A stretch of 64,000 nucleotides of DNA from Rhizobium vallis. Lineage in GTDB: Bacteria; Pseudomonadota; Alphaproteobacteria; Rhizobiales; Rhizobiaceae. Within the stretch, counting starts at the first letter, position 1. Each line of letters begins with the position of its first letter. The position numbers were made by a program, and so were the translations under genes. Of this stretch, positions 60,090-64,000 are shown piece by piece. The notes beneath the pieces are model-generated. The model had not been told where the DNA came from. It was given only the letters and a program-made list of their open reading frames with translations, and searched no databases. Location of the stretch: contig NZ_ML133686.1 in the NCBI RefSeq assembly GCF_003985155.1, positions 980,851 to 1,044,850 on the forward strand, read 5' to 3'.

Positions 60090-61274
60090 TCAGGCCGAGA
60101 CCTTGGAAAGCGCCCGCGCGAAATCCTCGATCAGGTCGTCCGTATCCTCGATGCCGGCCGAAAGCCGCACCGTGCCCGGCGAGATGCCGAGCTCGGCACG
60201 CGCCTCATCCGTCAGGTTCTTGTGCGTCGTCGTTGCCGGATGGGTGATCAGGCTCTTGCTGTCGCCGAGATTGTTGGAGATCTTGACGATATCAAGCGCA
60301 TTCTGCAGCGCGAACGCCGCTTCTTTGCCGCCCTTCAGCTCGAAGGCGACGAGGGTCGAGCCGCCGGTCATCTGCTTGGCGATGATATCGGCCTGCGGAT
60401 GGTCCTTGCGGCCGGGATAGATCACCTTGGCGACCTTGCCCTGCTCGGCGAGGAAATCGGCGATCTTCGCCGCATTCTGAGTCTGCTGCTTCACGCGCAG
60501 CGGCAGCGTTTCGATGCCTTTCAACAGCGTCCAGGCGTTGAACGGTGACATGGCCGGGCCGGTATGGCGGAAGTAATCGTGCAGGTTCTCGTCGATCCAT
60601 TCCTTGTCGGAAAGCACGACACCGCCGAGGCAGCGACCCTGGCCGTCAATATGCTTAGTCGCGGAATAGACGACGATATGGGCGCCGAGTTCCAACGGCT
60701 TCTGGAAGAGCGGGGTGGCGAAGACGTTGTCGACGACGACCTTGGCGCCGACCTGGTTGGCAAGCTTGGCGACACCAGCGATATCGATCACTTCGAGCGT
60801 CGGGTTGGTCGGGCTTTCCAGGAAGAACACCTTGGTCTTCGGCGTGATCGCCTTTTCCCAGTTGGCGAGATCCCGGCCGTCGATCAGCGTGAAGTCGATG
60901 CCGTATTTCGGCGCAAGTGTTTCCACAACCCAGCGGCAGGAGCCGAAGAGCGCGCGGGCAGCGACGATATGATCGCCTGATTTCAGCTGGCAGAGGATGG
61001 CGGCGGTGACGGCGGCCATGCCGGAAGCCGTGGCGCGGGCGTCTTCGGCGCCTTCCAGCGCGCACATGCGCTTTTCGAACATGTCGTTGGTGGGGCTGCC
61101 GTAGCGGGCATAGATAAAGCCGTCCGTTTCACCCTTGAAGCGGGCTTCGGCCGCCTCGGACGTATCATAGACGAACCCTTGCGTGAGATAGATTGCCTCG
61201 GAGGTCTCGCCATATTGCGAACGCAACGTTCCGCCGTGGACGAGTTGGGTTGCCGGGCGCCAGGTCTTGCTCAT
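60090..61274 (-). CDS. metZ: O-succinylhomoserine sulfhydrylase
   Basis: 394 residues, Cys/Met metabolism PLP family. IYARYGSPTNDMFEKRMCALEGAEDARATASGMAA, DNVFATPLFQKPLELGAHIVVYSATKHIDGQGR (PLP lysine in ATKH) and SLGD-like NLGDSKSLITHPATTTH are present. Uses sulfide to make homocysteine directly. The SAM-II riboswitch and terminator upstream show repression by S-adenosylmethionine. GGTGAT precedes ATG 61274. Confidence 0.9.
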   Translation of the reverse strand: MSKTWRPATQLVHGGTLRSQYGETSEAIYLTQGFVYDTSEAAEARFKGETDGFIYARYGSPTNDMFEKRMCALEGAEDARATASGMAAVTAAILCQLKSGDHIVAARALFGSCRWVVETLAPKYGIDFTLIDGRDLANWEKAITPKTKVFFLESPTNPTLEVIDIAGVAKLANQVGAKVVVDNVFATPLFQKPLELGAHIVVYSATKHIDGQGRCLGGVVLSDKEWIDENLHDYFRHTGPAMSPFNAWTLLKGIETLPLRVKQQTQNAAKIADFLAEQGKVAKVIYPGRKDHPQADIIAKQMTGGSTLVAFELKGGKEAAFALQNALDIVKISNNLGDSKSLITHPATTTHKNLTDEARAELGISPGTVRLSAGIEDTDDLIEDFARALSKVSA

Positions 61275-61292
61275 GCCATCACCTTCACATAA

Positions 61293-61324
61293 CAAAAAAA
61301 CCGGTCGCAAAAGCAGACCGGTTT
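61293..61324 (-). terminator. Riboswitch-controlled terminator of metZ
   Basis: Minus strand: AAACCGGTC, nine-base loop, GACCGGTTT and a T run (61293-61299). The 5' arm can instead pair with GACCGG at 61329-61334, which belongs to the SAM-II pseudoknot. Confidence 0.85.
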
Positions 61325-61328
61325 CAAC

Positions 61329-61386
61329 CCGGTCTTTTTAGCCACTTATTTAACGTGGCTGCAAGCCGACCGGCCAAATCACCACG
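61329..61386 (-). ncRNA. SAM-II riboswitch
   Basis: Minus strand from 61386: P1 5' strand GTGG, then the conserved GATTT, loop CCGGTC (61367-61373 region), TTGCAGCCAC closing P1, AAATAAGTGGCTAAAAAG and GACCGG for the pseudoknot. GCTAAAAAG and GATTT match the SAM-II consensus. The class is known before metZ, metA and metX in alphaproteobacteria. Confidence 0.88.
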
Positions 61387-61396
61387 GGATAATTCT

Positions 61397-61425
61397 GCAA
61401 TACTGCTGTTAGCTGCTTGCGTCAA
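61397..61425 (-). promoter_or_regulatory. metZ promoter
   Basis: Minus strand TTGACG (61420-61425), 17-base spacer, TATTGC (61397-61402). Transcription would start just before the SAM-II aptamer. Confidence 0.6.
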
Positions 61426-61471
61426 TTCCCCGAGTTTGGTTTTGTCGGCGGCAAATGATGGATGAGGCATG

Positions 61472-62563
61472 ATGGCTCGCGAAACGGGAATTCTGGCGGA
61501 CCGCGCGATATCGGCGCTGTTCGAAACGGGGCGTCTGATCTCCGAACGGGAGCTGGACCGCGACCAGATCCAGCCCGCAAGTCTCGACCTGCGCCTGGGC
61601 GCCAAGGCTTTTCGCGTGCGCGCCAGCTTCATGCCCGGCCCCTCGCACCTGGTGTCCGACAAGCTTGACCGGCTGAGCCTGCATGTCATCGACCTCACGG
61701 AAGGCGCGGTGCTCGAAACCGGCTGCGTTTACATCGTGCCGCTGATGGAGAGCTTAGCGCTGCCGGCTGACATGTCGGCTTCGGCCAACCCGAAGAGCTC
61801 GACCGGCAGGCTCGATATCTTCACCCGCGTCATTACCGATTACGCCCAGGAATTCGACAAGATCCCGGCAGGCTATTCCGGCCCGCTCTATCTCGAAATC
61901 AGCCCGCGCACCTTCCCGATCGTCGTGCGCCGCGGCTCGCGCCTGTCGCAGATCCGTTTCCGCGTCGGCCAGGCGCTGCTCGGCGAGCCGGAGCTTCTAA
62001 AGCTGCACGAAACCGAGACGCTGGTCGCCAGCAAGCAGCCGAACGTATCGGGTGGTGGCATCGCGCTGTCGATCGATCTCGCCGGAGACAAGGACGGCCT
62101 CATCGGCTATCGCGGCAAGCATCACACCGCCGTGGTCGATGTCGACAAGAAAGCCCAGCACGATATCTATGATTTCTGGGAACCGCTCTATAGCCGCGGC
62201 CGCAACGAACTGATCCTCGATCCCGACGAGTTCTACATCCTCGTCTCGCGTGAGGCCGTGCACGTGCCGCCGGATTATGCCGCCGAGATGACCCCGTTCG
62301 ATCCGCTGGTCGGCGAATTCCGCGTCCACTATGCCGGCTTCTTCGATCCGGGCTTCGGCCATGCGCCGGCCGGCGGGCGCGGCAGCCGGGCCGTGCTCGA
62401 AGTGCGTAGCCACGAAGTGCCTTTCATCCTCGAAGACGGCCAGATCGTCGGCCGCCTCGTCTACGAGCACATGCAGGAAAAACCGGCAAGCCTCTACGGC
62501 TCCGGCCTTGGCTCGAACTACCAGGCCCAGGGCCTCAAACTCTCGAAGCACTTCCGCATCTGA
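61472..62563 (+). CDS. dcd: Double-length dCTP deaminase-type protein
   Basis: 363 residues, about twice a normal Dcd (~190). The first half has the family start (ISERELDRDQIQPASLDLRLG) and SSTGRLDIFTRVITDYAQEFDKIPAGYSGPLYLEISPRTFPIVVRRGSRLSQIRF; the second half repeats a Dcd-like beta fold with HVPPDYAAEMTPFDPLVGEFRVHYAGFFDPGFG. Tandem-fold dCTP deaminases of this kind occur in alphaproteobacteria and make dUTP. GAGG precedes; the second of two adjacent ATGs is better spaced. Confidence 0.85.
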   Translation: MARETGILADRAISALFETGRLISERELDRDQIQPASLDLRLGAKAFRVRASFMPGPSHLVSDKLDRLSLHVIDLTEGAVLETGCVYIVPLMESLALPADMSASANPKSSTGRLDIFTRVITDYAQEFDKIPAGYSGPLYLEISPRTFPIVVRRGSRLSQIRFRVGQALLGEPELLKLHETETLVASKQPNVSGGGIALSIDLAGDKDGLIGYRGKHHTAVVDVDKKAQHDIYDFWEPLYSRGRNELILDPDEFYILVSREAVHVPPDYAAEMTPFDPLVGEFRVHYAGFFDPGFGHAPAGGRGSRAVLEVRSHEVPFILEDGQIVGRLVYEHMQEKPASLYGSGLGSNYQAQGLKLSKHFRI

Positions 62564-62622
62564 GCCCTTGCATCTGGCGCGACTTGACAGCGGCCCCCAT
62601 CTGTTGGAAATCTCAGCGCATC

Positions 62623-62696
62623 GCGGGTGTAGCTCAATGGTAGAGCAGCAGCTTCCCAAGCTGAATACGAGGGTTCGATTCCCTTCACCCGCTCCA
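62623..62696 (+). tRNA. tRNA-Gly (anticodon CCC)
   Basis: 74 bases with encoded CCA. Acceptor GCGGGTG/CACCCGC; D-arm AGCTCAATGGTAGAGC; anticodon stem CAGCT with loop TCCCAA; T-arm AGGGTTCGATTCCCT. Reads GGG codons. The insertion sequence begins 10-15 bp after its 3' end. Confidence 0.95.
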
Positions 62697-62705
62697 GCTG
62701 CTTCA

Positions 62706-63980
62706 TGTCCATACCGGAGACATAGGTAACAGAGCGTACCTAACACATGGGTGACAACCTCGTGCCGAACGGGTTGTCGATGGTTTGCAAGGTCCTCTGC
62801 TCCAGGTCAATATATCCCAGATCATAGTGCATGAAGCTGACGAGCCAAATGCCGTCGTCGACTTCCGTGATTCCGAGTTTCTGGCCGGCCATCACGGTCG
62901 ATATGTTGATCTTCTTGCGATAGATGCAGATGCGGCCGCAATGGGTCACCAGCGCCTCTCTATCATGGAAGGGGTAGTCGATCTCCGGCAGGCCCTGATA
63001 GGAGCGTGGTGAAGCGACGTAGAGATCTGCCGGCACCTTCATGTTGAGCGCCTCGTGCGGCCGCTCCTGATTGAATTCGCTGACGAACGCGTCGAAGCGG
63101 GCCTGCTGCTGGAGAATGTTTTTGCCAGACGGCTTGGTCGCCTCTTTCTTGAGCGTCAGGTGCATGCGCTCATGCCGGCCATTCTCTTGCGGATGGCCTG
63201 GCCTGATGCGCTCGAGCGCGATGCCGAGCCGCAACCACCAGACCGACAGCTTCGACAGATTGTAGAGACCGTTGGGGCTGGCGAACGGCAGGCCGTTGTC
63301 ACTGCGGATTGCGAGCGGCAGGCCATGTTCGGCAAACAATCGGCGGAACGCCTCGAATACTCCCACCTCCTTTGTCGATTCGAAGGCTTCACAGGCAAGC
63401 AGGTAGCGTGACGCCTGGTCGGTGACCGTCAGCGGGTAACAGTATCGGCCATCGCCGAGCTTGAACTCGCCCTTGAAGTCCGCACACCACAGATCGTTCG
63501 GCAGCAATGCCTGTGATAAGGCTGTCCCTTCGGCTCTGTGGCGTTGTCGCTGGCGGGCATGAGCGACCAGCCCGTGCCGGTCGAGAACGGCATGCACCGT
63601 ACTCTTCGACGGCACGCGCACATCGCCGGCCAGGCGCTTCACCAAAAGCTCCCTGATCTTCCTGGCACCCCAATGCGGCTTCTCCTTCTTGAGCCGCACG
63701 ATCATTGCCTCCACCGGCTCGGGCAACTGGTTGGCGTAGCGCACCGGCCGTCGAGACCGGTCCGTCAGCGCCTCCAGGCCGTCGTCCTTGTAGCGGTTGA
63801 AGATCTTGTAGCCGGTCTTGCGCGAGATGCCGAACTCCCGGCACACATCGCTCATCCCTTCGCCCTCCAGCAGTCGGGCGACAAATCGTAGACGTTCCTC
63901 CATCACCGAAGTCTCTTTCCACGGCATCAACACCTCCCGCCAAAAAGCGAAAAGTGTTACCCATGTCTCCGGTACGAAAC
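62706..63980 (-). mobile_element. IS481-type insertion sequence
   Basis: One intact transposase gene bounded by inverted repeats TACCGGAGACAT[A/G]GGTAACA at 62712-62731 and 63955-63974 (one mismatch in 20). Related GGTGAC-containing repeats occur just inside the left end and outside the right end, so exact ends are uncertain by about 10-20 bp. No target duplication could be fixed. Confidence 0.75.
62740..63927 (-). CDS. IS481-family transposase
   Basis: 395 residues, apparently intact. An N-terminal HTH (MSDVCREFGISRKTGYKIFN) and linker are followed by the rve integrase core with DDE residues: Asp in LWCADFKGEFKLGDG, Asp in AIRSDNGLPFASP and Glu in GHPQENGRHERMH. The C-terminus has NQERPHEALNMKVPADLY. 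GGGAGG is 5 bases before ATG 63927. It should be able to move the element. Confidence 0.9.
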   Translation of the reverse strand: MPWKETSVMEERLRFVARLLEGEGMSDVCREFGISRKTGYKIFNRYKDDGLEALTDRSRRPVRYANQLPEPVEAMIVRLKKEKPHWGARKIRELLVKRLAGDVRVPSKSTVHAVLDRHGLVAHARQRQRHRAEGTALSQALLPNDLWCADFKGEFKLGDGRYCYPLTVTDQASRYLLACEAFESTKEVGVFEAFRRLFAEHGLPLAIRSDNGLPFASPNGLYNLSKLSVWWLRLGIALERIRPGHPQENGRHERMHLTLKKEATKPSGKNILQQQARFDAFVSEFNQERPHEALNMKVPADLYVASPRSYQGLPEIDYPFHDREALVTHCGRICIYRKKINISTVMAGQKLGITEVDDGIWLVSFMHYDLGYIDLEQRTLQTIDNPFGTRLSPMC

Positions 63981-64000
63981 GTCACCTATCTCTCAGGTCG

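Noticed and set aside
1..64000. CRISPR array
   Set aside because: No regularly spaced direct repeats were seen; the repeats present are dispersed palindromes.

Overview
The window reads as chromosomal DNA of a fast-growing rhizobium, most likely the Rhizobium leguminosarum/etli group. The reasons are the G+C-rich coding style, the frcR/frcBCAK fructose locus, a gcrA gene with clustered GANTC sites, a SAM-II riboswitch ahead of metZ, RIME-like intergenic palindromes, and dense runs of ABC sugar importers with translationally coupled genes. No name was checked against a database; assignments rest on motifs and remembered families.

Layout. 1-2.2 kb: the tail of a proline racemase family gene, a small ORF bracketed by two diverged copies of that tail, an NTF2-like/marR divergent pair and a RbsD/FucU-type mutarotase. 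2.2-7.3 kb: ROK regulator frcR divergent from frcBCAK. 7.5-18 kb: pyrC, a membrane diguanylate cyclase, a VOC protein, a TetR-controlled NmrA/DUF1772 pair, pyrE, fructokinase, pgi and fadD. 18-28 kb: a PRC-barrel protein, beta-mannosidase, a second VOC protein, a YehZYXW-type osmoprotectant importer, a LysR-type regulator with two HTH domains, and cutC. 28-37.4 kb: a sugar-acid catabolic cluster (Zn-dehydrogenase, three-gene ABC importer, mutarotase, aldo/keto reductase, UxaA-type dehydratase) with a divergent GntR regulator that also has two winged helices; an L-fucose-like oxidative pathway is the best guess.

37-45 kb is accessory-like: an arsR/SDR pair, a DHA2 exporter, a Gly/Ser-rich secreted protein, and a two-gene cassette of lower G+C by eye next to tRNA-Thr. 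One cassette protein carries the RX4H motif of HEPN RNases and the other is unrecognised; this is the best candidate for an undescribed system. 45.4-54.4 kb is the phosphate block: ppk2, phoR, pstSCAB, phoU, phoB, with a three-half-site Pho box before pstS. 54.6-62.6 kb: a GIY-YIG nuclease gene flanked by covarying inverted palindromes, gcrA, argD-argF-hslO, apaG, metZ and a double-length dcd. The end holds tRNA-Gly and an intact IS481-type insertion sequence.

Regulation visible in the DNA: a GC-rich hairpin follows the binding-protein gene in all four ABC operons that carry one; one palindrome type lies upstream of both fadD and a nitronate monooxygenase gene; one AT-rich element lies upstream of both halves of the sugar-acid cluster; metZ has a complete SAM-II aptamer/antiterminator/terminator; argD has a terminator-like hairpin inside an unlisted 34-codon ORF.
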